NCBI RefSeq assembly: GCF_027244095.1
Contig: NC_069657.1
Coordinates: 147,432,857-147,496,856, forward strand
Length of the DNA stretch: 64,000 nucleotides
Source of the DNA: Hemicordylus capensis
Taxonomy: Eukaryota > Chordata > Lepidosauria > Squamata > Cordylidae
Reading direction: 5' to 3'
Shown: positions 29,237 to 33,099 of the stretch, in pieces
How positions within the stretch are numbered: position 1 is the first letter of the stretch
How the letters are laid out: every line of letters begins with the position of its first letter
Notes under the pieces: generated by a model
Seen by the model: the letters and a program-made list of their open reading frames with translations, nothing else
The model's database searches: none
What the model was told of the DNA's origin: nothing
Translations under genes and position numbers: made by a program

Positions 29237-31150
29237 GCATACATGCAGAAGTGAGGGGAAGGTATATGACAGGGATGCACAATTTCAGCCCTTCAGTTCC
29301 CATCATTCCCTGCCACAGTGGCCAATAGTCAGGGAGGAGGGGAGTTGTAGGCCAACATTTGCAGGAGGGCTGAAGGGTGTAGGATGTGCCTGCATGGCAC
29401 TTGGTCCCTCACCAGCTGGGATTTCCTCTGAGGTTCCTGTTGACCCATCCTGCTCTGGAAAGACCGAGATGTATGTATGTGTGGGGGGAGGTTGCTGCTC
29501 AGGCTGTGCTGCCTAGCACAGAGCCTTCGTTGCCAAGGAGATGGCAGTGGGAGGACTGGGGGTCAGGAGCTGAGGAGCCTGCTCTTCAGAGCCTCAGGGT
29601 CTGCTTCTTCCACAGCACTGCCCATCCGCATTGTGAAGCCGCTACGGGACAAGACTGTGTTAGCACGGCACAAAGCCACACTGGAATGTACAGTGTCTCA
29701 GTCTCGTGGACGTGTGCGCTGGTTTCGGGGTGACACAGAGATATTTGCTGGTCCCAAGTACGAGATCTGCAACTTGGACTGTTACCGGACCCTTGTTATC
29801 CACAGCATTGAGCCTGCTGATGAAGGCTTCTATACTTGTGATGCACTAGATGACTCTTCTACGGCCCGCCTGCTGGTGGAGGGTAAGGGGGGGCATGTAA
29901 ATGCAACGAGGAACAACTGGGAAGGAAGATGGGCTGGTCCTAAGGGAGCTGGCAGACAAAGCCGTGGAGGAATGATTAGGCATGGAATTGTGTGCCAGCA
30001 GCAGGCAGAGAGGACGACAAAGAGGAGACAGAGTGCTGTGTATGCACATGGAAGGGATAGGCTGGCGTGTATCACATGGAACACTGATGTTGCTGTTTTC
30101 TGCCCCTCAGCTGAAGGGATCCAGGTGGTGCGGGCCCTGCGGAATGTGGAAGTGGTCGCTCCCTCGGAGGCCCAGTTTGAATGTGAAGTATCGGCTCCTC
30201 CGGCATGCACCCCTCAGTGGAGCCTCAATGGAGAGGAGTTGCAGCCCAGCTCACACATGCAAATGGAGAGTGTGGGACACATCCATAGGCTGAGGCTCGG
30301 CCACACAACACCAAGCATGAGCGGGATGGTGAAGGTGACGGTCGGAAGCGCTCGCTCCAAGGCCCAACTCACAGTCCGAGGTATCTATGGCTGGCATCGG
30401 GGACAGAATGTGAAAATGCATGCAAGTTGCCCTTCCAACAAGCTTGGCTGCAGGGAGAAGGGGACAGAGCCTTGCCCTGTGGCACCATGCGAGAAATGCG
30501 CCAGGCCTGCGACTTTTGTGAGATCTTTGACACTACTGTAGAGCAAGCTGAGTTAGCTGAGGAGAGCTGGTCTTGTGGTAGGTAGCAAGCATGAATTGTC
30601 CCCTTTGCTAAGCAGGGTCTACCATGGTTTGCATTTGAATGGGAGACATGTGAGCATTGTAAGATATTCCGGGATGGGGATGTTCTGGGAAGAGCACTTG
30701 CATACAGAAGGTTCCAAGTTCCCTCCATAGCATCTTCAGATAAGGCTGGGAGAGGCTCCTGCCTGCAACCTTGGAGAAGCCACTGCCAGTCTGTGTAACA
30801 ATATTGAGCTAGATGGACCAATGGTCTGACTTGGTATATTGCAGCTTCCTATGTAAGCTGGGCTGTGTCCTTTTTTCAACCAGGCACTGTGGGTTTAGAA
30901 CAGTAGTCCCTCTAATTTTTTTTCATCTCTGTGCGGAATGAGTCTTATTCTGGGCAGCAGTATCAAAGCAGTGTGTGCGCACGTGCATTCAGAATGGGGC
31001 CTAAATCGAACTGAGCGGACATCCAAAAACTTGTGAGCATGCACGTGTGCGCACGCCTTAGAGGGAACAGTAGTTTAGACTATGTCTGTGAAGGGGAATG
31101 GTGCCTCTGTTCTGTATCGCTCCCCTTTTCTTCTCTCCACAGAATGCTAG
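3485..31150 (+). CDS. OBSL1: Obscurin-like 1, C-terminal part (12 Ig domains, 15 coding exons in window)
   Basis: OBSL1 is a cytoplasmic adaptor built of Ig domains. It is known from the muscle M-band (titin/myomesin binding by its N-terminus) and from the CUL7-OBSL1-CCDC8 3M ubiquitin-ligase complex. Here the spliced + strand exons encode twelve consecutive I-set-type Ig domains of 89-92 residues, about 1,083 codons, so the N-terminal part is off the left edge. Domain borders always coincide with phase-1 introns, the symmetric 1-1 pattern of titin/obscurin genes. Most domains show the core Trp after strand C and a D-x-G-x-Y-x-C strand F. OBSL1 is chosen over OBSCN because TMEM198 and CHPF follow in the human 2q35 order, and because no kinase, RhoGEF or IQ exon follows the last Ig. 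Exon borders are inferred from GT/AG sites and frame; no transcript was seen. Confidence 0.93.
3761..4933 (+). other. OBSL1: OBSL1 intron with one hAT-like element
   Basis: Intron of 1,173 bp between Ig domains 1 and 2. Its only recognisable content is the short inverted-repeat element at 4348-4604 and a C10 run near 4759. Confidence 0.7.
4348..4604. mobile_element. Non-autonomous hAT-like element (257 bp)
   Basis: The left end CAGGGGTGGATTAA and the inverted right end TTAATCCACCACTG form 14-bp terminal inverted repeats with one mismatch. A perfect 8-bp direct repeat, GCCACTGA, flanks the element (4340-4347 and 4605-4612), as hAT transposases make. There is no coding capacity. The interior also pairs: GGCAAAATTTG and CAAATTTTGCC motifs near 4530-4560. 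Confidence 0.8.
4934..5209 (+). CDS. OBSL1: OBSL1 exon: Ig domain 2
   Basis: This 276-bp 1-1 exon lies between acceptor TAAG (to 4933) and donor GCAG|GTGAGA. The domain begins EPPISIVGNTGV. It has both canonical Cys (LACQVSL in strand B, DSGSYVCDAGTD in strand F) and the core Trp in VRWLRNGEEL. The acceptor follows a clean pyrimidine tract. Confidence 0.92.
5525..5763 (-). mobile_element. Sauria SINE
   Basis: Read on the minus strand this has a tRNA-like head (GGTTCGAATTGCC B-box region), the GCAGCAATATAGGAAGATGC body, the AAACCCTTCCTGTATTCTAC segment and the short ACTTTAC tail at 5528-5534. This layout is the squamate-specific Sauria SINE. Confidence 0.85.
6242..6567. repeat. Minisatellite, three copies of a 109-bp unit
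   Basis: The unit starts TCTTTTCCAGCC at 6242, 6351 and 6460, an exact 109-bp period. The copies are nearly identical. Because 109 is not a multiple of three and the unit lacks stops in some frames, it creates apparently open frames on both strands (up to 148 codons on the minus strand). These look like artefacts of repetition rather than a gene. Confidence 0.9.
6940..7190 (+). mobile_element. Sauria SINE
   Basis: The element has a tRNA-related head (GGCGCAGTGGGAAAATGACTT), then GGTTTGAATCCC (B box), the ATATCGGGCAGCAGCGATAT body and the terminal TTTACCTTTACC. It is essentially full length and in the sense direction of OBSL1. Confidence 0.88.
7775..8456 (-). mobile_element. CR1 LINE, 3' end with the end of ORF2
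   Basis: The minus-frame peptide [18 protein letters not shown] followed by [21 protein letters not shown] is the conserved C-terminal part of CR1 ORF2, encoded at about 8230-8440. The 3' tail runs down to about 7775. It is 5' truncated. The same family is present in sense orientation at 56368-57843. Confidence 0.88.
8531..8600. repeat. Short palindromic repeat family copy
   Basis: The stretch TTTACTCAGATGTAAG ... AAATGGGACTTCCTCC matches a roughly 85-bp palindromic sequence that recurs in this window (also 9148-9236, 37880-37965, 41745-41800, 45715-45800, 48465-48525, 53541-53645, 63505-63605). The family name is not recognised with certainty. Confidence 0.5.
8971..9081. mobile_element. Short hAT-like element
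   Basis: This 111-bp segment begins CAGGGGTGTG and ends CACCACTG. It is flanked by ACCTAGTC (8963-8970) and CCCTAGTC (9082-9089), an 8-bp duplication with one mismatch. A short CA run sits inside the left end. Confidence 0.6.
9148..9236. repeat. Short palindromic repeat family copy
   Basis: The copy contains CCTATGCATATTTACTCAGA on the left and ACATAGGATTGTAGCC on the right, with AAGTCCC ... GGGATTACTT in the centre. The whole unit folds back on itself. See 8531-8600 for the other copies. Confidence 0.6.
9978..10253 (+). CDS. OBSL1: OBSL1 exon: Ig domain 3
   Basis: This 276-bp 1-1 exon lies between acceptor CTTAG and donor CGAG|GTAAGG. The domain starts APPVRIVNKNDA. The strand-B Cys is replaced (VTLVARLSQEK), while the core Trp (VQWLKN) and strand-F Cys (DSGIFSCETGDD) remain. 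Loss of one Cys is tolerable in a cytosolic Ig fold, where the disulfide is not normally formed. Confidence 0.92.
10299..10488 (+). mobile_element. tRNA-derived SINE
   Basis: The head resembles tRNA-Ala with an A box around ATAGCCCAGTGGAAGAGC and a B-box region GTCCCAAGTTCAGGCCC. The body ends with CTGAGCTAGATGG and GGCAGCTTCATATG. The same body forms the 3' half of the 5S-derived SINEs in this window. Confidence 0.75.
10862..11170 (+). mobile_element. L3/CR1-clade LINE 3' end
   Basis: The stretch from GCCTTCTCTGTTGTCGCC through GTGGAACATGCTCCC, CTTAAAGACCCATCTTTT and TAAACCACCCTGAGC to GGGCAGTATATAAATCAATC parallels the 3' end of the larger LINE at 19230-21330. Only the 3' UTR-like part is present. 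Confidence 0.65.
11319..11594 (+). CDS. OBSL1: OBSL1 exon: Ig domain 4
   Basis: This 276-bp 1-1 exon lies between acceptor TTTGCCAG and donor AAAG|GTGAGG. The domain begins EAPVLFVPKPEH. The strand-B Cys is replaced (AVLSAIVSKEL), the core Trp sits in VVSWEGPRG, and strand F is DAGEYICHSRHD. It is the last of the four 276-bp exons. Confidence 0.92.
12972..13477. mobile_element. Solo LTR of an LTR retrotransposon (fossil)
   Basis: The segment starts TGTCGGG and ends TCTGACA, giving TG...CA termini with short inverted ends. It is flanked by the 5-bp direct repeat CCATG at 12967-12971 and 13478-13482. A TATA-like TATTTAAAG lies at about 13251. No internal region is present, so it reads as a solo LTR left by recombination. 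The family is uncertain (Gypsy or retroviral type). The intact target duplication suggests moderate age. Confidence 0.6.
14397..14480. repeat. Short interspersed repeat fragment, unclassified
   Basis: The run AAAAAGAAACACAAGGTTAG ... CAGTGACAGC ... GGGAA is closely similar to 59000-59060 (AAAAAGAAACATAAGATAGA, then CAGCAACAGTC). The two are therefore copies of one dispersed family, which is not recognised further. Confidence 0.4.
14590..14805 (+). mobile_element. tRNA-derived SINE, degraded
   Basis: GTGCTTGGCATGCAAAGCAT corresponds to the end of the tRNA-like head. TCAGCTAGATGGAACAATGG and GTCTGATTCAGTGTAAAG correspond to the 3' body of the SINE at 10299-10488. The A box is not clear. Confidence 0.5.
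15121..15562 (-). mobile_element. 5S rRNA-derived SINE (5S-Sauria type) interrupted by a BovB tail
   Basis: On the minus strand the head carries a 5S-rRNA-like internal promoter region (GCTAAGCAGGGTTCTCCC). A tRNA-SINE-like body follows and ends at GCTTTCTATGTTCC near 15121. The copy is split at 15425-15536 by a BovB 3' tail with a duplicated target. Confidence 0.8.
15425..15536 (+). mobile_element. BovB/RTE LINE, last ~110 bp only
   Basis: The sequence GGGACCTTAAAGACC ... AGACAGATCATCCTGGAGAG ... GTGGTTGCTAAGAGTCGAC, then CAATCAATCAATCA, is the BovB 3' end also seen at 57850-58015. It is flanked by a perfect 16-bp duplication AATTCATGCTTGCTAT (15409-15424, 15537-15552). It is an extreme 5' truncation produced by target-primed reverse transcription. 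Confidence 0.85.
15635..15681. repeat. Perfect 21-bp inverted repeat with 5-bp loop
   Basis: CTCTGAATCTTTGCCCATCT(G) at 15635-15655 is matched exactly in reverse complement at 15661-15681, with TCCTC as the loop. It sits directly before the SINE at 15690. It does not match the ends of any element described here. Confidence 0.9.
15690..15925 (+). mobile_element. tRNA-derived SINE with triplicated head
   Basis: The head GCGCAGTGGTAAGAACTGCC and B box GGTTACAAGTTCGATCC mark it, followed by CCTTCCATCCTTCCGAGG, GGTAAAATGAGTACCCAG and GTATATAAATGTAAGTG with a GCTATT tail. The first bases, CAGTGGTAAA plus CGCG, are repeated three times at 15693-15731. Confidence 0.8.
16134..16400 (+). CDS. OBSL1: OBSL1 exon: Ig domain 5 (type A)
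   Basis: This 267-bp 1-1 exon lies between acceptor CCTCAG and donor CAGA|GTGAGT. The 89 residues start ELPVKFVRGLCD. They have both canonical Cys (VLFWCELCKTK, DAGEYSCESKDD) and the core Trp (VLWLKDGQEL). It is the first domain of the A-B pairs that fill the rest of the protein. Confidence 0.92.
16401..16721 (+). other. OBSL1: Short OBSL1 intron
   Basis: Intron of 321 bp between domains 5 and 6. It has no repeats that I recognise. It is a multiple of three but has an in-frame stop just after the exon, so retention would truncate the protein. Confidence 0.8.
16722..16991 (+). CDS. OBSL1: OBSL1 exon: Ig domain 6 (type B)
   Basis: This 270-bp 1-1 exon lies between acceptor CCCCAG and donor CAAG|GTAAGA. 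It starts IPRLVEIISELHN and keeps the core Trp (LKWQLNGQDL). Both canonical Cys are missing: strand B is ATFKAVVSPDD and strand F is SDTGIVTVIAEG. The Tyr-corner Tyr is also replaced. The end SSARLSV is shared with domain 8. Confidence 0.9.
16992..18072 (+). other. OBSL1: OBSL1 intron with a 5S-SINE
   Basis: Intron of 1,081 bp. A 5S-derived SINE occupies 17147-17420. The remaining sequence has no feature I can support. Confidence 0.7.
17147..17420 (-). mobile_element. 5S rRNA-derived SINE
   Basis: On the + strand it reads GAACATAGGAAGCTGTCATA ... GAGCTAGATAGACC reversed ... AAGGTTGCAGGCAGGAATC ... CCCTGCTTAGCTAAGGGGAC. This is the reverse complement of the 5S-headed composite SINE. It is nearly full length. 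Confidence 0.85.
18073..18339 (+). CDS. OBSL1: OBSL1 exon: Ig domain 7 (type A)
   Basis: This 267-bp 1-1 exon lies between acceptor CTTGCAG and donor GAAC|GTATGT. It starts EAQVLFVQTLRD. Strand B has no Cys (VRLEVELSLES), the Trp is in VQWMKQGILL, and strand F is DRGTYRCESLHD. The end DRTQARLSVE parallels domain 5. Confidence 0.92.
18340..18919 (+). other. OBSL1: OBSL1 intron, no recognisable element
   Basis: Intron of 580 bp between domains 7 and 8. I see no repeat or conserved element in it. Confidence 0.7.
18920..19186 (+). CDS. OBSL1: OBSL1 exon: Ig domain 8 (type B)
   Basis: This 267-bp 1-1 exon lies between acceptor CTCCAG and donor CGAG|GTACTG. It starts PRRVMVKKPLLD. Both canonical Cys are absent (VTFELELSHAN; DDSGTVAFTADT). 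The core Trp is in GVWTRDGIRV. The end RSSARLTVRG matches the type-B signature of domains 6, 10 and 12. Confidence 0.9.
19779..19914. mobile_element. Palindromic hAT-like MITE (136 bp) inside the LINE
   Basis: The two halves are nearly perfect reverse complements: TTGGGTCCCCAGATGTTATT on the left, and on the right AATAACATCTGGAGACCCAA. A perfect 8-bp duplication ATCTAGAC flanks it (19771-19778, 19915-19922). It interrupts the reverse-transcriptase region. It belongs to the same family as 39066-39201. Confidence 0.88.
20331..20370. repeat. (ATC)n microsatellite, 40 bp
   Basis: About 13 TCA units lie directly after the YADDTQINL codons of the LINE and produce an apparent poly-Ser run. Confidence 0.95.
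21887..22182 (-). mobile_element. 5S rRNA-derived SINE
   Basis: It starts on the + strand with GGAACATAGGAAGCTGCCAT and ends CCACAAGACCAGCTCTCC. This is the reverse complement of a full 5S-headed composite SINE (head GGAGAGCTGGTCTTGTGG). Confidence 0.88.
22289..22401 (+). CDS. OBSL1: OBSL1 exon: first part of Ig domain 9 (type A)
   Basis: This 113-bp exon starts in phase 1 (acceptor CCTGCAG) and ends in phase 0 (TACAAG|GTGAGG). It codes from EPPVAMLRLPQD to EVKWYK and carries the strand-B Cys (ATFECEIS) and core Trp. The domain continues in the exon at 22628. Confidence 0.9.
22628..22781 (+). CDS. OBSL1: OBSL1 exon: second part of Ig domain 9
   Basis: This 154-bp exon, phase 0 to phase 1, follows acceptor CCCGTAG and ends TTTG|GTATGG. 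It codes DGEEIQTGPSCRMYSV through DAGEYTCDAGDCRASAKLRV. With the previous exon it totals 267 bp, the normal size of one Ig domain in this half of the gene, so the intron splits a standard domain after strand C. Confidence 0.9.
23848..24050 (+). mobile_element. L3-like LINE 3' end with (GT)n(GA)n expansion
   Basis: CCTTAAAGCCCCATCCTTTT, then TGTAAACCGCCCTGAGTCAC and GGGCAGTATATAAATTGAAT match the tails at 10862-11170 and 21080-21330. A GT run followed by a GA run (about 23935-23990) has expanded inside it. Confidence 0.7.
24322..24785 (-). mobile_element. CR1 LINE fragment
   Basis: The sequence parallels 2455-2735 (for example CTAGCCTAAATCGGCTTCCT and GTTGCCCTCCTCTGAACCCA), so it is another antisense CR1 3' fragment. 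It is interrupted by the MITE at 24548-24683. Confidence 0.8.
24548..24683. mobile_element. hAT-like MITE (136 bp) inside CR1
   Basis: The left end CAGTGTTCCCTGTAACAGAG and the inverted right end CTCTGTTACAGGGAAAACTG flank a fold-back interior. A perfect 8-bp duplication ACCCAAAC lies at 24540-24547 and 24684-24691. The family is related to 36941-37076 and 30901-31072. Confidence 0.9.
25021..25182 (+). CDS. OBSL1: OBSL1 exon: first part of Ig domain 10 (type B)
   Basis: This 162-bp 1-1 exon lies between acceptor CTGTAG and donor GAAG|GTATGT. It codes ERQVQIVRELED to VKIRQE, with strand-B Cys (AVFMCEVS) and Trp in GEWFQDGERI. The domain is completed by the exon at 28176, 3 kb downstream. Confidence 0.9.
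26110..26967 (+). mobile_element. Composite 5S-tRNA SINE, split by an insertion
   Basis: The 5' part (26110-26217) is 5S-like (CTTTGCTAAGCAGGCTCC ... CTGGTTTGCATTGGG). It is followed by a tRNA-Ala-like head GGGGCTGTAGCTCAGAGATA. The body resumes after 26806 with GCATGCAGAAGGTCCAAGG and ends GGCAGCTTCCTATGTTCC. The middle is displaced by the element at 26255-26806. Confidence 0.8.
26255..26806. mobile_element. GC-rich, palindrome-rich hAT-like element (552 bp)
   Basis: The ends CAGGGACGGAGCCA and TGGCTCCGCGCCTG are inverted with two mismatches. The flanks ATGTGCTT (26247-26254) and ATCTGCTT (26807-26814) are an 8-bp duplication with one mismatch, at a normal point of the host SINE. Inside are two copies of a palindrome around CTGCCTTTAAGGCAG (about 26453-26477 and 26603-26627) and GTCTGACGTCAGA-type palindromes near both ends. 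CpG content is high. No transposase is present. Confidence 0.78.
27193..27677. repeat. Fold-back element with ~93-bp arms and a palindromic core
   Basis: Left arm 27193-27285 (GTGGGAATGATCTGGCCAAA onward) pairs with right arm 27583-27677 (ending TTTGGCCAGATCATTCCCAT) with scattered mismatches. Inside, 27289-27312 and 27320-27343 are a perfect 24-bp inverted repeat with a 7-bp loop. It is probably a non-autonomous DNA transposon; no clear target duplication was found. Confidence 0.75.
28176..28280 (+). CDS. OBSL1: OBSL1 exon: second part of Ig domain 10
   Basis: This 105-bp 1-1 exon lies between acceptor ATCACCAG and donor GAGG|GTAAGA. It codes GTRHFLLLCCVRPEDAGQIR then FVAKAATSEARLEVE. Strand F lacks both Tyr and Cys (DAGQIRFVAKA), the type-B signature. 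Together with 25021-25182 the domain is 267 bp. Confidence 0.88.
28394..29023. mobile_element. Large fold-back DNA element (630 bp)
   Basis: The ends TAGGGGTGTGCA and TGTGCACATCTA are inverted. Flanks GTGAGCAG (28386-28393) and GTGAGTGG (29024-29031) match at six of eight bases. Inner arms around 28605-28670 and 28780-28850 pair (GAGAGCTGGTCTACCA with TGGTAGACCAGCTCTC). At the centre AGGACTGGTCTAC and its reverse complement flank a 3-bp loop near 28719-28747. No coding capacity; the superfamily is probably hAT. Confidence 0.65.
29178..29234. repeat. (GT)n microsatellite
   Basis: About 28 GT units in the OBSL1 intron. It is long enough to be polymorphic. Confidence 0.97.
29616..29882 (+). CDS. 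OBSL1: OBSL1 exon: Ig domain 11 (type A)
   Basis: This 267-bp 1-1 exon lies between acceptor TCCACAG and donor GAGG|GTAAGG. It starts ALPIRIVKPLRDK. Both canonical Cys are present (ATLECTVSQSR; DEGFYTCDALDD) and the core Trp is in VRWFRGDTEI. The end DDSSTARLLVE matches the other type-A domains. Confidence 0.92.
29883..30110 (+). other. OBSL1: OBSL1 intron that is open and in frame (228 bp)
   Basis: This intron has ordinary GT-AG ends (GTAAGG ... CCCCTCAG). Its length is exactly 76 codons and it has no stop in the OBSL1 frame, so a retained copy would add a 76-residue linker between Ig domains 11 and 12 without a frameshift. The composition gives a basic, polar peptide with no domain I recognise. 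Confidence 0.85.
30111..30380 (+). CDS. OBSL1: OBSL1 exon: Ig domain 12, last Ig (type B)
   Basis: This 270-bp 1-1 exon lies between acceptor CCCTCAG and donor CGAG|GTATCT. It starts AEGIQVVRALRNVE. It has strand-B Cys (AQFECEVSAPP) and Trp in PQWSLNGEEL, but strand F is MSGMVKVTVGS with no Tyr or Cys. The end RSKAQLTVRG is of type B. Confidence 0.92.
30561..30854 (+). mobile_element. 5S rRNA-derived SINE, sense copy
   Basis: Head GGAGAGCTGGTCTTGTGG, then the 5S-like CTTTGCTAAGCAGGGTC and TTGAATGGGAGAC segments, then the tRNA-SINE body to GCAGCTTCCTATG. This is the clearest reading of the family in the window. Confidence 0.88.
30901..31072. mobile_element. hAT-like MITE (172 bp)
   Basis: The left end CAGTAGTCCCTCTAA and the inverted right end TTAGAGGGAACAGTA are flanked by GTTTAGAA (30893-30900) and GTTTAGAC (31073-31080), an 8-bp duplication with one mismatch. 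The interior has alternating GTGCGCACG-type motifs. Confidence 0.82.
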
Positions 31151-31350
31151 CATCTGGAAGGTTCTGGATGCAGGGGAGCCATGTATGAACATGGAAAGAT
31201 CAAGGCCACCAGGGAAAGGTGGAGACATCATGTTTGACAGTTGCATGGACGGACAGAAGAATGGACACATAGACAGACAATTCCTCTTCTTGTCTCCCTC
31301 TTCTGCATGACAAGGGAAGCAGGTTCTGCTTTTATTAAATGCTCTTGATT
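31143..31350 (+). CDS. OBSL1: OBSL1 last exon: two codons, stop, 3' UTR
   Basis: After the acceptor the frame reads GAA (split codon) TGC TAG, so the protein ends Glu-Cys right after the last Ig domain. The stop is at 31148-31150. The 3' UTR is about 200 bp and contains ATTAAA at 31334-31339, followed by a T/GT-rich stretch suited to cleavage near 31350. The poly(A) end is inferred. Obscurin proper has long C-terminal extensions that are absent here. Confidence 0.75.
31334..31339 (+). terminator. OBSL1: Probable OBSL1 poly(A) signal ATTAAA
   Basis: ATTAAA lies 184 bases after the stop codon. GT-rich sequence (GGTTTTGTTTCTCCTGGTG) starts about 17 bases further on. An AATAAA at 31988-31993 is a possible distal alternative. 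Confidence 0.6.
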
Positions 31351-33099
31351 CCTGGTTTTGTTTCTCCTGGTGCTCTTTGGTAGATGGGATGGCTCTGCGG
31401 GGCAGGATGACCAATGTCTCATTATTTACCTAGACCCCTCAGAAGAGGTGAGGCTCTGGAGCTGTGTATCCTGTGTGTCTCTTGATCCTTGAATGCACTT
31501 CCATATAAGGCCCAACGGCATGACCAATTATTCCACAGCCTCCAGAAAACACAGAGTAGCACAGAGGTAGGCCACTTTGGCTCTCCAGCTGTGGCTGAAC
31601 AACAACTCCATCATCCACAGCCATAATAAATTGTGGCTGGGCATGATGGGAGTTGTAGTTCAACAGCTGGAGAGCCAAGGTTGCCTATCCCTGGAATAGC
31701 AGGTGGAATGATGACCCATGACTTCCGATGGCTACCGGCTGCTGCTCCTCCTGCAGGTTCCCAATCCCCAAAGAGAGACTGAGGCAACTTAGGCTCCATG
31801 GGATGAGGAGGCAGAGCTCCACGCATTGTGCAGTCTATGCATTATGCAGAACAGGGATGTGTCTGTATAGACATCTCTGAGACTCAGTGTGTTTTTGGAG
31901 GAATACGTTAGAAAAGAGGGAGGAACAGCTGTGGACTCTGGAAAGAAACTGCAGATAGGCTGCATGATGTGGTGGTTTGTGGCACACAATAAAAGCTGGC
32001 CTGATTATTTCCCCCCACCTCACCCTGCTGCATCCCTTTAGAGCCATCTCTTAGTAGAGAGTTGGACTCCTACTGTAATGCTACCTGCCTGGCATTTGCC
32101 AACAGAGAGAAGCTCAGCTCCGAGATCAGCCCTAGGACAGTGACTTCCCCCAAAACACACAAACGATAGTCTGGCGATGTCTCTTTCCTCCAAAACAAGA
32201 CTCTACCCAATACCCCTTCCGAGTACAAATGCACAGCCTTCCCCCCACAGAACACAGTGCTAAGGCCTTGCCGCTGCCATGCAGGTAGACATGGCAACTC
32301 CAGATTTCTTGAGATGAGTTTGCTGTATGTGATACCTCAAGAGGTGGCTTGGACCCACTCCCCACCCCTACCTGTGATGCCCCAGCCCCAAGAACCCCCT
32401 CCCCCATTGACATCCAGGCTTGTCTCACCCCTATTTCCAATGCATATGCACACAGTATTAGTGTTCCTGCCTCAGCTCATGTCTTGCAACACATTCAGTC
32501 ATGGAGGCACTGCTCCGAAAGGCTTTTTTTTTTTACTTGCGCAGCCGCATCTGGCAGCGTTTGGCACATATACAAAAAAAGGAGGGGAGGGGAAGACAAA
32601 ACAAAGAAGAACCAGAGTGCAAGGTTTCTGTGGTGACAACAGTGGCGATTGGTGACAGAAACATGCAGTTTCCCCCGGGAGGAGAGGCCGTGCTGAAGCT
32701 GCGCTGGATCCGCACCTGCCTGCCTACCTGTCCTCCACTTGTCCTAAACGGAAGCTGAATCCTTTCCTCTACATCCCCTCAAAGATGGAGACACGGAGGG
32801 ACTTGCATCCCCCACAAGTAGGCAAAACCCAATTGTGGGGCTGCTTAGGGCCGACAGGCTCCTGTGCAGGGAAGCACCTCCCACTACATCCCCCCACCCA
32901 CCCCCCATACACACACACTCTCTCTCTCTCACTCTCTCTCTCTCTCAGCCTCACCCCCTAGCTCTGTGAGATGAGGCAGCAGAAAGGGGTAAGCACAGAT
33001 GTGGGCCTGAGGGGGAAGATAAAGAAGCCTGTACGGATTGATTCCTCTTTCCTCACCCAGCCTTCTGCTGACCCCCGCTGGGTCCAGCGGAGCTCCTCA
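31351..33099. other. Convergent intergenic region
   Basis: This lies between the OBSL1 3' end and the TMEM198 3' UTR. It contains a hAT-like MITE (31562-31693), a T-run near 32524-32534 and a CA/CT microsatellite (about 32912-32946). No gene is seen. The exact 3' end of TMEM198 is not fixed by a canonical minus-strand signal close to the stop. Confidence 0.6.
31562..31693. mobile_element. hAT-like MITE (132 bp)
   Basis: GCTCTCCAGCTGTGG on the left and CAACAGCTGGAGAGC on the right are inverted. The ends are CAGAGG and CCCTG. The flanks are GAGTAGCA (31554-31561) and GAATAGCA (31694-31701), an 8-bp duplication with one mismatch. Confidence 0.8.

Larger units (their letters stand above)
28281..29615 (+). 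other. OBSL1: OBSL1 intron with fold-back element and GT microsatellite
   Basis: Intron of 1.3 kb. It holds the 630-bp element 28394-29023, a (GT)n run at about 29178-29234 and a degraded MITE-like stretch from 29270 (CAGGGATGCAC) to about 29388. Confidence 0.75.
30381..31142 (+). other. OBSL1: Last OBSL1 intron with SINE and MITE
   Basis: Intron of 762 bp. It carries a full 5S-SINE in sense orientation (30561-30854) and a hAT-like MITE (30901-31072). It ends in a strong pyrimidine tract and acceptor CTCTCCACAG. Confidence 0.8.

Noticed and set aside
29270-29388. Another hAT-like MITE
   Set aside because: The left end CAGGGATGCAC fits, but the right end and target duplication cannot be made out, so it is mentioned only within the intron entry.
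29477-30541. Single 354-codon + strand gene
   Set aside because: It joins two OBSL1 Ig exons through an open intron and flanking intron sequence. Splice sites and domain borders show two exons. The open intron is reported separately.
30561-30700. 5S rRNA gene
   Set aside because: Only part of the 5S sequence is present, diverged and fused to a SINE body, with many copies in the window.
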